DNA of 64,000 nt from Ascidia mentula (lineage: Eukaryota > Chordata > Ascidiacea > Phlebobranchia > Ascidiidae), in assembly GCA_947561715.1 (NCBI GenBank), contig OX387199.1:6763001-6827000 (forward strand), given 5' to 3'. Under the pieces are notes generated by a model. The model worked only from the letters and a program-made list of their open reading frames with translations, had not been told where the DNA came from and did no database searches. This document shows positions 36,033-51,000 of this stretch, one piece after another. Made by a program: the position numbers and the translations under genes. The first letter of the stretch is position 1; each line of letters opens with the position of its first letter.

Positions 36033-39000
36033 TTTCTCATTCGTTTTCGTCGACGTCTGATGACGAAGAACATAATAAGAAACACAGTAATCACACATAC
36101 GGTCACAAGAACAACGATCACGGGGTTTATCATTTTCCTACAGCTGTTGTATCCATCACCGGTGTAACCCTCGCTGTAAAGAATATTTATGCTTATATGG
36201 CAATCTTTGAAGCGTTATTTAGTATTCAAATTGAAAACAAAACAATTTGTTAGGAATATAAACAAAAGAGCGGCCTTGAATGCAACTCATTGTGGTGAAT
36301 TTGCAGTCGCAATCCGATACGTTACACCACGACCGAACAACTGTTTGGAACTAATATTGCTGCTCTCGATGTGACGAAATCACGAAAAAAACAATATACA
36401 ACCAGCAATAATGCCAAGCTAGATTGCCTTTGGTTTAGGCATTTTAATGCAACGTTGCGTAAATGTGTTTGTGCAAGTAGCTGTTTTCAAACAGAATTGT
36501 GATCAATTTACATTGTTGCGGGCACTGTGATCAAAGTGTAGATGGGATGGTTTTAAAAATGCGATCCACGCTGCTAATAAAGCAGACGACATCCTTTGGC
36601 TTTAAAGAAACTGCTCGATGTCGTTTATGTTCTTAATATGTCATGCACAGAAAAGCTAACGAAAGCTAACTTACTCGCAAGAGCAATCATAACCTAGTTC
36701 GGGTGCTGGCCTGTCTTTGCATATTGCAGTCGTAGCACATTTAGCTGTAGATCCGTGACAGGCGTTGTAGTCTTTGCAGCCGATCCCGCCAATGAACTGA
36801 TCCACCCCGTCACCACTGTAGCCGGGTTTGCAGGTGCAGTTCAAAATAGAACGATCGTTGTTGAGAACCTCACAATATGCATGTGGATCGCAGTGACGTT
36901 CTTTCACAGTTTCGTCGACTGGACAGGGATTCCAATCTAAACAGAATGATTTGATTGAAGTTTTTCCTGATCATTTTGCGGCTGAAATATATAAAGCAGA
37001 GTTCAAGAACCACCAAATGCACCGAGAACCAAATGCAAAAAGTAAGAAACAAACCTTAAATACAAAAACGTTTTTCCAACTAAAGTATCAAAATGTAATT
37101 TTTGCGACACAGATGTCACAAAACTATTTTTAAGCGGGTATTCTTTAGTTGGCCTTTTATTGCTATAATGATTATTTGTTACCTATTTCCTTCTGATATC
37201 ATATATTGGAAAACTTTTGAAACGTAAATCGTGATTAGAAATGATTTGTTAGATCTTCAGAATCGAATTCTCAAACCTTCAAAGAAGTTTTCCAAGTATG
37301 CGGGGGATCCATAGTTTTGGCACCAGTGGTCGTTCCCAATACAAACTTTATCCAGGTATATGTACGCAGTCACGAGGAACAAGTATGTGGCATTCGGAGG
37401 TAGTTTTTGATACGTGAAGTTGAACAAAGTTTCTCCGTCCTGCGCTTTGATCTTTCGAAGTGAAACAGATGTAAAAAATTGGACGGTTTCACCATGACGA
37501 AGCTAAACGTTACATGTACGAACAAATAGAAAAAAACATCAGAAATGTGACCGCAAGAATCAGCCTTTGCAGGTCGGTAACCGACGGATCTGCCGTTACA
37601 AATCAATGTAATATTCCTAGGGCTCCAAAAGAAGTAAGAGACGATCACACCAGTATAAGATCTTTATTTTAGAAATATTAATTTCGCCTAATGGCATCTT
37701 CAATTTCTGTCGTAGAAAGTAGATATTTTATCGTTTTAATCGCTATGTTTTTTGTCGTGGTAGCCAGTAAGTGGACTTACTGTGGAGTTATTTTGTTGTT
37801 GTTTTTGTTTTTGTTGTGGTTTTCATTAATTAATTTAATTTTTTCTTGCTATTCTATTTTCAGACAGAAATTGAAGATGCCTTTTGGCGAATTCTTAAAT
37901 AAAGATCTTATACTGGTGTGATTGTCTGTTACTCCTTTTGAATTAATGAAGAATTCATTGGAAAAACACTTTCGACATTGAATGATTTCATAGGTTGTCG
38001 TGTGTGTACTTACTACCAATAGTTTTGAGAATGTATGATCCATTACGTAGCGCAAGCGATACTCAGGAGGTAAACTGTTGGTGATAACATCAAGAATGTG
38101 AGGTGCTTTCCACTGCAAGACTACGGTTATTGTATGGTCTGTGTGGTTGCGGTACCAATCGACCATAGTGAAGTTTAGTGGTGGCCCCGAAGACGAAGTC
38201 AAGTCTAAATTACAAATGTATTGAATGTGGTACGCGTTCTTTGTGGTAAAACAAATGTAGACATGGTAGACGTTGGTCATATTATTGAATATTTAAAGGT
38301 AATTAAAATTACCAGTAAGCCTTTTTGTGCTCCAGTTTTGAAAATATCATTACAAGATACATTTTGGCCTTGAAAATATAAATCCTTTCAGCCTGGAAAA
38401 GAAATGTACACTCACTACTCAGTACTTGTTCACGGCGACAATACTCGGTAGCTGCTTGCTCGTCGACAGGATGCTTGTTGATGAGGTGATAGCCGCAAAA
38501 CAGATACACGTCATGGCCATAATTTCTGTCTACGCCAATTATACATCGGCCTCTATAAGCCATAATGTGGAATGTGTAGAAACGACCGAACCGGATGGGA
38601 AACGTGATATTTGTTTGATTCTGAAAACAACCGTAAAATGTCTAGAACCAACGTGAATCCAAGACAGCACCTTTATGAGGATGTTCATGTCAATTTTGTA
38701 GTTTTTTGGGCAATTTTGTGTTTTTTTTTCGCTGGGTGGAAATTTTTAAGTACCTGTAATTTAACATTTGGACCTTCTTATACCTTCATGATTGTTTTTA
38801 TCTGTCCCATTGGACAGGGCCGGTCCACTTCGTCCAATGCAGTAACGCAACTTTCCGAACTTGTGCAGTTCCTCGCATCTTCTGATTCGCAAGGGTATTT
38901 GCACTCCACAAGATCTCCGTCAACGTTTGTGACCCACATTTTCATGCCGATCAACGCCTGGCAGTATTCGTGCTTCTTATATTCGTTTTCTGTTAACGAA

Positions 39001-42000
39001 ATATGGTTGTAGACCTCATCGCGTGATTGTAAAAACGAAGGCTCTCTGCTTTGTCGTTTATGCGCACTTTCCGCAGCACTTTTTATAGATCTACCGATCT
39101 AAGTAATTCAATGCGAATCAATTTCAAGTGACTAATTTCCACTTAAGCGTAAGCAAGTGCTACATTGTGCATGACAAAATGTTGTTTCATATGTTGTAAT
39201 GTGCCTTGAAATGTTTTTTGTTTTTAATTTTGATTCGATGTACTTGCCGTAGGCCAACGTATCGTCGTCACTGCCAAAAAAGCAATACATGAATCCGTCG
39301 TGATCGTCTCCTAAAACAAATTGATGTTGAAGCGATAGAGCTAATAATGATTTTTGGTGAGAGCAGACAAGGCCACTGTTTCCGCAAAATACCGTTCAGT
39401 AAATATTTTTTACAGTCAGCAAAAAGACGTGTGCTGAGTTAAATGAAAATCTTTGAAACAACTCTGTGTAAGACTCTCTTGACACCTTCGCAGAGAATGC
39501 ACAACAAAATTACCCACATATGATAAGCATCTGTCTGCAGCTTATACACAATTAACACTACCCACCCTTCACTGTCCAGTTGTAAGTAACGCTTAGTTTT
39601 GCGGTCGAGTGGTTTGTATGATCGGAAAGGTGAAGATTAGGGTAATAGAATGTCTCGACAACCATCAATTCATCATTCTGTATACTGGGACTTTGGCAAC
39701 CAACTCCCCCAATGGATCGGTCAATCCCATCACCGCTGTAGCCAGGTTTACAGGTGCAGTTTATTCGTGAACGATCTTTGCTCAGTATCTCACAAAACGC
39801 ATGCGGATCGCAATGACGTTCTTTCACAGTTTCGTCGACTGGGCAGGGGTCCCAATCTAAACGCAATGATTTGATTGAAGTTTTTCCTGGTCATTTTGCG
39901 ACTGAAATACATAAAGCAGAGTTCAAGAACCACCAAATGCATGGGGAACCTAATGCAAAACAAGAAACGATCCTTAAATACAAAAACGTTTTTCCAAGTG
40001 CAGTATCAAAATGTAATCTTTGTAACACAGATGTCACAAAACTATTATTAAGATGGTATTCTTTGGCTGGCCTTTTATTTCTATGATGATTATTTGTTAC
40101 ATATTTCCCTCTGATATCATATATTGGAAAACTTTTGAAACGTAAATCGTGATTAGAAATGATTTGTTAGATCTTCAGAATCGAATTCTCAAACCTTCAA
40201 AGAAGTATTCCAAGTATGCGGGGGATCCATAGTTTTGGCACCAGTGGTCGTTCCCAATACAAACTTTATCCAGGTATATGTACGCAGTCACGAGGAACAA
40301 GTATGTGGCATTCGGAGGTAGTTTTTGATACGTGAAGTTGAACAAAGTTTCTCCGTCCTGCGCTTCGATCTTTCGAAGTGAAACAGATGTAAAAAATTGG
40401 ACGGTTTCACCATGACGAAGCTAAACGTTACATGTACGAACAAATAGAAAAAAACATCAAAAATGTGACTGCAAGAATCAGCCTTTGCAGGTCGGTAACC
40501 GACGGATCTGCCGTTACAAATCAATCTAATATTCCTAGGGCTCCAAAAGAAGTAAGAGACGATCACACCAGTATAAGATCTTTATTTTAGAAATATTAAT
40601 ATCGCCTAATGGCATCTTCAATTTCTGTCGTAGAAAGTAGATTTTTTTATCGTTTTAATCGCTATGTTTTTTGTCGTGGTAGCCAGTAAGTGGACTTACT
40701 GTGGAGTTATTTTGTTGTTGTTTTTGTTTTTGTTGTGGTTTTCATTAATTAATTTAATTTTTTCTTGCTATTCTATTTTCAGACAGAAATTGAAGATGCC
40801 TATTGGCGAATTCTTAAATAAAGATCTTATACTGGTGTGATTGTCTGTTACTCCTTTTGAATTAATGAAGAATTCATTGGAAAAACACTTTCGACATTGA
40901 ATGATTTCATAGGTTGTCGTGTGTGTACTTACTACCAATAGTTTTGAGAATGTATGATCCATTACGTAGCGCAAGCGATACTCAGGAGGTAAACTGTTGG
41001 TGATAACATCAAGAATGTGAGGTGCTTTCCACTGCAAGACTACGGTTATTGTATGGTCTGTGTGGTTGCGGTACCAATCGACCATAGTGAAGTTTAGTGG
41101 TGGCCCCGAAGACGAAGTCAAGTCTAAATTACAAATGTATTGAATGTGGTACGCGTTCTTTGTGGTAAAACAAATGTAGACATGGTACACGTTGGTCATA
41201 TTATTGAATATTTAAAGGTAATTAAAATTACCAGTAAGCCTTTTTGTGCTCCAGTTTTGAAAATATCATTACAAGATACATTTTGGCCTTGAAAATATAA
41301 ATCCTTTCAGCCTGGACAAGAAATGTACACTCACTACTCAGTACTTGTTCACGGCGACAATACTCGGTAGCTGCTTGCTCGTCGACAGGATGCTTGTTGA
41401 TGAGGTGATAGCCGCAAAACAGATACACGTCATGGCCATAATTTCTGTCTACGCCAATTATACATCGGCCTCTATAAGCCATAATGTGGAATGTGTAGAA
41501 ACGACCGAACCGGATGGGAAACGTGATATTTGTTTGATTCTGAAAACAACCGTAAAATGTCTAGAACCAACGTGAATCCAAGACAGCACCTTTATGAGGA
41601 TGTTCATGTCAATTTTGTAGATTTTTGGGCAATTTTGTGTTTTTTTTTCGCTGGGTGGAAATTTTTAAGTATCTGTAATTTAACATTTGGACCTTCTTAT
41701 ACCTTCATGATTGTTTTTATCTGTCCCATTGGACAGGGCCGGTCCACTTCGTCCAATGCAGTAACGCAACTTTCCGAACTTGTGCAGTTCCTCGCATCTT
41801 CTGATTCGCAAGGGTATTTGCACTCCACAAGATCTCCGTCAACGTTTGTGACCCACATTTTCATGCCGATCAACGCCTGGCAGTATTCGTGCTTCGTATA
41901 TTCGTTTTCTGTTAACGAAATATGGTTGTAGACCTCATCGCGTGATTGTAAAAACGAAGGCTCTCTGCTTTGTCGTTTATGCGCACTTTCCGCAGCACTT

Positions 42001-45000
42001 TTTATAGATCTACCGATCTAAGTAATTCAATGCGAATCAATTTCAAGTGACTAATTTCCACTTAAGCGTAAGCAAGTGCTACATTGTGCATGACAAAATG
42101 TTGTTTCATATGTTGTAATGTGCCTTGAAATGTTTTTTGTTTTTAATTTTGATTCGATGTACTTGCCGTAGGCCAACGTATCGTCGTCACTGCCAAAAAA
42201 GCAATACATGAATCCGTCGTGATCGTCTCCTAAAACAAATTGATGTTGAAGCGATAGAGCTAATAATGATTTTTGGTGAGAGCAGACAAGGCCACTGTTT
42301 CCGCAAAATACCGTTCAGTAAATATTTTTTACAGTCAGCAATAAGACGTGTGCTGAGTTAAATGAAAATCTTTGAAACAACTCTGTGTAAGACTCTCTTG
42401 ACACCTTCGCAGAGAATGCACAACAAAATTACCCACATATGATAAGCATCTGTCTGCAGCTTATACACAATTAACACTACCCACCCTTCACTGTCCAGTT
42501 GTAAGTAACGCTTAGTTTTGCGGTCGAGTGGTTTGTATGATCGGAAAGGTGAAGATTAGGGTAATAGAATGTCTCGACAACCATCAATTCATCATTCTGT
42601 ATACTGGGACTTTGGCAACCAACTCCCCCAATGGATCGGTCAATCCCATCACCGCTGTAGCCAGGTTTACAGGTGCAGTTTATTCGTGAACGATCTTTGC
42701 TCAGGATCTCACAAAACGCATGCGGATCGCAATGACGTTCTTTCACAGTTTCGTCGACTAGGCAGGGGTCCCAATCTAAACGCAATGATTTGATTGAAGT
42801 TTTTCCTGGTCATTTTGCGACTGAAATACATAAAGCAGAGTTCAAGAACCACCAAATGCATGGGGAACCTAATGCAAAACAAGAAACGATCCTTAAATAC
42901 AAAAACGTTTTTCCAAGTGCAGTATCAAAATGTAATCTTTGTAACACAGATGTCACAAAACTATTATTAAGATGGTATTCTTTGGCTGGCCTTTTATTTC
43001 TATGATGATTATTTGTTACATATTTCCCTCTGATATCATATATTGGAAAACTTTTGAAACGTAAATCGTGATTAGAAATGATTTGTTAGATCTTCAGAAT
43101 CGAATTCTCAAACCTTCAAAGAAATATTCCAAGTATGCGGGGGATCCATAGTTTTGGCACCAGTGGTCGTTCCCAATACAAACTTTATCCAGGTATATGT
43201 ACGCAGTCACGAGGAACAAGTATGTGGCATTCGGAGGTAGTTTTTGATACGTGAAGTTGAACAAAGTTTCTCCGTCCTGCGCTTCGATCTTTCGAAGTGA
43301 AACAGATGTAAAAAATTGGACGGTTTCACCATGACGAAGCTAAACGTTACATGTACGAACAAATAGAAAAAAACATCAAAAATGTGACTGCAAGAATCAG
43401 CCTTTGCAGGTCGGTAACCGACGGATCTGCCGTTACAAATCAATGTAATATTCCTAGGGGTCCAAAAGAAGTAAGAGACGATCACACCAGTATAAGATCT
43501 TTATTTTAGAAATATTAATATCGCCTAATGGCATCTTCAATTTCTGTCGTAGAAAGTAGATTTTTTTATCGTTTTAATCGCTATGTTTTTTGTCGTGGTA
43601 GCCAGTAAGTGGACTTACTGTGGAGTTATTTTGTTGTTGTTTTTGTTTTTGTTGTGGTTTTCATTAATTAATTTAATTTTTTTTGCTATTCTATTTTCAG
43701 ACAGAAATTGAAGATGCCTTTTGGCAAATTCTTAAATAAAGATCTTATACTGGTGTGATTGTCTGTTACTCCTTTTGAATTAATGAAGAATTCATTGGAA
43801 AAACACTTTCGACATTGAATGATTTCATAGGTTGTCGTGTGTGTACTTACTACCAATAGTTTTGAGAATGTATGATCCATTACGTAGCACAAGCGATACT
43901 CAGGAGGTAAACTGTTGGTGATAACATCAAGAATGTGAGGTGCTTTCCACTGCAAGACTACGGTTATTGTATGGTCTGTGTGGTTGCGGTACCAATCGAC
44001 CATAGTGAAGTTTAGTGGTGGCCCCGAAGACGAAGTCAAGTCTAAATTACAAATGTATTGAATGTGGTACGCGTTCTTTGTGGTAAAACAAATGTAGACA
44101 TGGTAGACGTTGGTCATATTATTGAATATTTAAAGGTAATTAAAATTACCAGTAAGCCTTTTTGTGTTCCAGTTTTGAAAATATCATTACAAGACACAAT
44201 TTGGCCTTGAAAATATAAATCCTTACAGCCTGGACAAGAAATGTACACTCACTACTCAGTACTTGTTCACGGCGACAATACTCGGTAGCTGCTTGCTCGT
44301 CGACAGGATGCTTGTTGATGAGGTGATAGCCGCAAAACAGATACACGTCATGGCCATAATTCCTGTCTACGCCAATTATACATCGGCCTCTATAAGCCAT
44401 AATGTGGAATGTGTAGGAACGACCGAACCGGATGGGAAACGTGATATTTGTTTGATTCTGAAAACAACCGCAAAATGTCTAGAACCAACGTGAATCCAAG
44501 ACAGCACCTTTATGAGGATGTTCATGTCAATTTTGTAGTTTTTTGGGCAATTTTGTGTTTTTTTCGCTGGGTGGAAATTTTTAAGTACCTGTAATATAAC
44601 ATTTGGACCTTCTTATACCTTCATGATTGTTTTTATCTGTCCCATTGGACATGGCCACTCCACTTCGTCCAATGCAGTAATGCAACTTTCCGAGCTTGTG
44701 CAGTTCCTCGCATCCTCTGATTCGCAAGGGTATTTGCACTCCACAAGATCTCCGTCAACGTTTGTGACCCACATTTTCATGCCGATCAACGCCTGGCAGT
44801 ATTCGTGCTTCTTATATTCGTTTTCTGTTAACGAAATATGGTTGTAGACCTCATCGCGTGATTATAAAAACGAAGGCCCTCTGCTTTGTCGTTTATGCGA
44901 ACTTTCCGCAGCACTTTATGTAGATTTAACGATCTAAGTAATTCAATGCGAATCAATTTCAAGTGACTAATTTCCACTTAAGCGTAAGCAAGTGCTACAT

Positions 45001-48000
45001 TGTGCATGACAAAATGTTGTTTCATATGTTGTAATGTGCCTTGAAATGTTTTTTGTTTTAAATTTTGATTCGAGGTACTTGCCGTAGGCCAACGTATCGT
45101 CGTCACTGTCAAAAAAGCAATACATGAATCCGTCGTGATCGTCTCCTAAAACAAATTGATGTTGTAGCGATAGAGCTAATAATGATTTTTAGTGAGAGCA
45201 GACAAGGCCACTGTTTCCGCAAAATACCGTTCAGTAAATATTTTTTACAGTCAGCAATAAGATGAAAAGTCTGCAATAAGATGTGTGCTGAGTTAAATGA
45301 AAATCTTTGAAACAACTCTGTGTAAGACTCTCTTGACACCTTCGCAGAGAATGCACAACAAAATTACCCACATATGATAAGCATCTGTCTGCAGCTTATA
45401 CACAATTAACACTACCCACCCTTCACTGTCCAGTTGTAAGTAACGCTTAGTTTTGCGGTCGAGTGGTTGGTATGATCGGAAAGGTGAAGATTAGGGTAAT
45501 AGAATGTCTCGACAACCATCAATTCATCATTCTGTATACTGGGACTTTGGCAACCAACTCCCCCAATGGATCGGTCAATCCCATCACCGCTGTAGCCAGG
45601 TTTACAGGTGCAGTTTATTCGTGAACGATCTTTGCTCAGGATCTCACAAAACGCATGCGGATCGCAGTGACGTTCTTTCACAGTTTCGTCGACTAGGCAG
45701 GGGTCCCAATCTAAACGCAATGATTTGATTGAAGTTTTTCCTGATCATTTTGCGGCTGAAATACATAAAGCAGAGTTCAAGAACCACCAAATGCATGGGG
45801 AACCTAATGCAAAACAAGAAACGATCCTTAAATACAAAAACGTTTTTCCAAGTGCAGTATCAAAATGTAATCTTTGCGACACAGATATCACGAAACTATT
45901 ATTAAGATGGTATTCTTTAGCTGGCTTTTATTGCTATAATGATTATTTGTTACATATTTCCTTCTGATATCATTTATTGGAAAACTTTTGAAACGTAAAT
46001 CGTGATTAGAAATGATTTGTTAGATCTTTGGAATCGAATTCTCAAACCTTCAAAGAAGTATTCTAAGTAAGCGGGGGTTCCATAGTTTTGGCACCAGTGG
46101 TCCTTCCCTATACAAACTTTATCCAGGTATATGTACGCAACCACGGAGAACAAGTATGTGGCATTCGGAGGTAGTTTTTGATACGTGAAGTTGAACAAAG
46201 TTTCTCCATCCTGCGCTTTGATCTTTCGAAGTAAAACAGATGTAAGAAATTGGTCGGTTGCACCACGACGAGGTTAAATGTTACATGTACGAATAAATGT
46301 ACTATTTTCACAAATGCATTTTGTATTTCAACTTGTATTCTAAGATCGATACGGTTTACTGTAATTAATGAAGAATTCAATGGAAAAACACTTTCGACCT
46401 TGAATGATTTTGTAGGTTGTCGTGTGTGTACTTACTACCAATGGTCTTGAGAATGCGTCATCCACTATGTAGCGCAAACGATACTCAGGAGGTAAACTGT
46501 TGGTAATAACATCGAGAATGTGAGGTGCTGTCCACTGCAAGACTACAGTTATTGTATGGTCTGTGTGGTTGCGGTACCAATCGACCATTGTGAAGTCTAG
46601 TGGTGGCCCCGACGACGAAGTCATGTCTAAATTAGAAATATATTGAACATGGTTCTTCGTAGTCAAACAAACGCGGACATGGTAGACGTTGGTCATATAT
46701 TCTAAGAGTATTTAAAAGTAGTAGATATAAATTGTTGCAGCCTAAACAAGAAATGTACACTTACTACTCAGTACTTGTTCACTGCGGCAATACTCGGAAG
46801 CTGCTTGCTCGTCGACAGGATGCTTGTTGATGAGGTGATAGCCACAAAACAGATACACGTCATGGCCATAATTTCTGTCTACGCCAATCATGCATCGGCC
46901 TCTATAAGCCATAATGTGGAATGTGTAGGAACGACCGAACCGGATGGGAAACGTGATATTTGTTTGATTCTGAAAACAACCGTAAAACGTATAGAACCAA
47001 CGTGAATCCAAGACAGCACCTTTATGAGGATGTTTATGTCAATTTTGTAGTTTTTTTGGGCAATTTTCTGTTTGTTTGGGCTGGGTGGAACAAGAAATTT
47101 TTAAGTACCTACAATTTAACATTTGGACCTTCTTATACCTTCATGATTGTTTTTATCTGTCCCATTGGACAGGGCCGGTCCACTTCGTCCAATGCAGTAA
47201 CGCAACTTTCCGAACTTGTGCAGTTCCTCGCGTCTTCTGATTCGCAAGGGTATTTGCACTCCACAAGATCTCCGTCAACGTTTGTGACCCACATTTTCAT
47301 GCCGATCAACGCCTGGCAGTATTCGTCCTTCTCATATTCGTTTTCTATTAACGAAATATGGTTGTAGACCTCATCGGGTGATTGTAAAAACGAAGGCTCT
47401 CTGCTTTGTCGTTTATGCGAAATGGATCTACCGATCTAAGTAATTCAATGCGAATCAATTTCAAGTGACTAATTTCCACTTAAGCGTAAGCAAGTGCTAC
47501 ATTGTGCATGACAAAATGTTGTTTCATATGCTGTAATGTGCCTTGAAATGTTTTTTGTTTTTAATTTTGATTTGAGGTACTTGCCGTAGGCCAATGTATC
47601 GTCGTCACTGTCAAAAAAGCAATACATGAATCCGTCGTGATCGTCTCCTAAAACAAATCGATCTTTAAACGATGGAGCTAATAATGATATTTAGTGAGCG
47701 CAGACAGGGCCACTGTTTCCGCAAAATACCTTTCAGTAAAATTTTTTTACTGTCTGCAATAAGATGAAAAGTCTGCAATAAGACGTGTGCTTATTTAAAT
47801 GAAAATCTTTGAAACAATTCTGTGTAAGACTCTCTTGACACCTTCGCAGAGAATGCACAACAACTTTACCCACATATGATCAGCATCTGTCTGCAGCTTA
47901 TACACAATTAACACTACCAACCCTTCACTGTCCAGTTGTAAGTAACGCTTAGTTTTGCGGTCGAGTGGTTTGTATGATCGGAAAGGTGAAGATTAGGGTA

Positions 48001-51000
48001 ATAGAATGTCTCGACAACCATCAATTCATCATTTTGTATACTAGGACTTTGGCAACCGACTCCCCCAATGGATCGGTCAATCCCATCACCGCTGTAGCCA
48101 GGTTTACAGGTGCAGTTTATTCGTGAACGATCTTTGCTGAGGATCTCACAAAACGCATGCGGATCGCAATGACGTTCTATCACTTCTCTGTCTATTGGGC
48201 AGGGATTCCAATCTGTGGAAACGTAAAGCGAATGAAGATTTCATCATACCAGAATAGAAAAGACGACTTTCTACAGCAATTACACCTCAGCCACCGCCAC
48301 CACCACAGACACTTTATGTTAGTCAGTGGTTTTTGATAATTTATTTTCAATTTTTTGAATTTAATCATGCAAGGTGTTTTTAAGCTAAGCCAATCTCTGC
48401 ACAAACCTTCAAAGAATTCTTCTATTTCTGCCGCAGTCCCAAAGTTTTCGCAATTTCCACCAGGACAGGTCTTATCATTAAGATTCATGTAAGCGAATGC
48501 CTTAAACACGTAGGTGTTATTCGGGCGTAGCCCACGGTAATTGTACGTGAACACATCTTGACCAGGAAGTGGTATCACCTTTACGAAATGTGGAAACATT
48601 TGTTTGTGTGCTATGTCAGAAACGACATTCAAATACAACGGGTTCAAGCACGGCCTGTACGTTTATATTTAACATGTCAAATATATTAACATAGTAATAG
48701 AATACATGCAGTAGGGTACAGAAGCACTACAGCATTAGGGGATGTTGTGGTTACACTATATGCGAACCATTGCGGTCGCATTGCATATAAGCACAACTAA
48801 CAATCAACCCATGCTGTAAATCCTGAAGGACTTCTACACATGGATATTACCTCAACTGCCTTTGAGTGAAAGCCGGTTTGATTCACGTACAACACCAAGT
48901 ATTTGTCAGGCAAGCGGTTTTCAATGTTGTCTACGACATGAGGTGCTTGCCATTGTAACGTCACTGTTATCGTGTGGTCCTTGTGATTTCGGAATGCTTC
49001 GAGCATTGTGAAGTTGATTGGTGGTCCCGATGACGATGTCAAGTCTAGATTAAAATATGAATTTTTGCATCACGGACCAATTACTTAACTCGTTTCGGAT
49101 GTATTACAATAGCGTCAAGCAAGTCAAAGTTTAATGAGTTTTTTTTGCATTTTGGCATCTTTAGAACCCGCAAAAGCGGATTTCATTTACAAATAATATG
49201 AGACATAAACTCTTAAACTTCACTGTGTCGTTAACTGGTGCAGGATTCTTCTCTTGTCATTGCTGTTACAACATGCACTTTACCAAACGTTTGAAAACCA
49301 AAGAAATTTCCAACAATATACAACTCACTACTGAGTACTTGTTCACTGCGACAATACTTGTAAGCTGCTTGCTCGTCTACCGGATGCTTGTTGATGAGGT
49401 GATAGCCGCAGAATAGGTAGATGTCGCTACTATGTAGAGCTTTACCGAAAATTCGTCTTCCGCGGTACCCGAAAATGTTGAAATAATACGAACGACCGAA
49501 TCGGATAGGAAACGTGATGTTGGTTTGGTTCTGTAATCAGCAATCATTTGGGGTCAAATAAACTTACACAAACAATTAGTTGGGTTTGAGTTGTAATTCG
49601 TGTTTTGCACGTTTTTTCATCGTAGGCTGTGGAATACGGACTATACCATTTAAAACACCAGGCAAATAAGGAAATCAATTCTTAAAATATATTCATTTCA
49701 GGTGGAAACCAGCACGCGTGCCATTTTTGAAACAAAGGCATGCCAAATTTGGTGGTTAACCAAAACCGACATAAATTCCGCGAAAATAAGACGAATCTAA
49801 CGTTGCATTTGTCGTCGACCATTCTATATGTGAAAATCATGAGTATTGTCTGATTTCAGTATCGTCCTGTCTGGCAGGATGGTTGGTCATATATACGGAA
49901 ATTATTATTGGGGCATTTGGTGAGTACTAGCATTGCTCATGTAATCGGAAATACCTTCATTATGGCCTTTATTTGTCCCATTGGACAGGGCTGATCAACA
50001 TAAGCGGCTGTAACGCAGATTTCTTCACTTTTGCAACCCTGTAGATCAACTGACTCACACGGGTAGGAGCACTCCACATAATCCCCATTAACGTTCGTCA
50101 CCCACATTTTCATGCCTATCATGGATTGGCAGTAGTGATCGTGGAAGTCGTAGTAATAATCCGAGCCTGCAACAGATTGATAAACTAAACACAATTTGTA
50201 ACAGACTGTTTTTGGCAGACTATTTCAAATGGTTTTGTGGCATACGAGTCTTCCTCAAGATGTTTTATTAAAAAAGATTCAAACTGACCAACTTGATGTC
50301 TTATTTCGATATTTGAATTTCATTGTTAGTTCTCAAAAGTTTGTGTTTTTTAACCACACGAAACGTGTTCACTCTGTGCTGTACAGTAAGCCATTCTCTA
50401 ATTTATGTAGATATACTCGCCTTTGTCTGAAATGTGGTTGTCCCGGTCGAAAAAACAGTACATAAAACCATCGTAATCCTCATCTAAAAACCAAAATACT
50501 CAACTCTTTCGTTATTTGAAACCACACTCAATACTTAATTGCACAGAAAACACTTAACTATAACTTTGCCCAGTTTGAAATAACTGTATATTTTTTTATG
50601 CGTTAAATTCCTATGACTTTGAAAAACTTCGTATGTAGCATGTCGTGTTTGTTTATTTGTACTCAAAAGACTGTGATTCCTATTTACTTTCCACTGTCCA
50701 GTTGAAGGTGACGCTAAGTGTAACGGTCGAGAGGTTTTTGTTACTGGGAAGGTACAGTTCAGGGTAATGGGATATCTGGATTTTCTTCAAGTCTCCAACC
50801 CCTGTTGGTATAACACTAAGATTAAAGCATATCATATAATTACTACCTCACCTATTCTTGATATACCGACCATTGCAAATATTATACATTCCACAGATGT
50901 ATTTTTTTTACCCATCCGCATACTATAAGACCTTTATATATTCTTTGAAAGTAATCATGCAATTAAACAGCATTTTTAAAACTGTTGCACTCATTTATGT

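Larger units (their letters stand above)
37277..45710. repeat. Tandem array of three 2.9-kb module units in gene E
   Basis: Three units follow each other with periods of 2919 and 2935 bp. Exons and introns are nearly unchanged between the units, which points to recent duplication or ongoing homogenisation. The junctions fall inside the EGF exons, near 39822, 42740 and 45675. Confidence 0.85.

Noticed and set aside
37691..37921. A hydrophobic plus-strand frame of 76 codons in the foldback loop, resembling a membrane peptide.
   Set aside because: It is produced by the T-rich loop of the foldback element and is broken in the other copies of the element.
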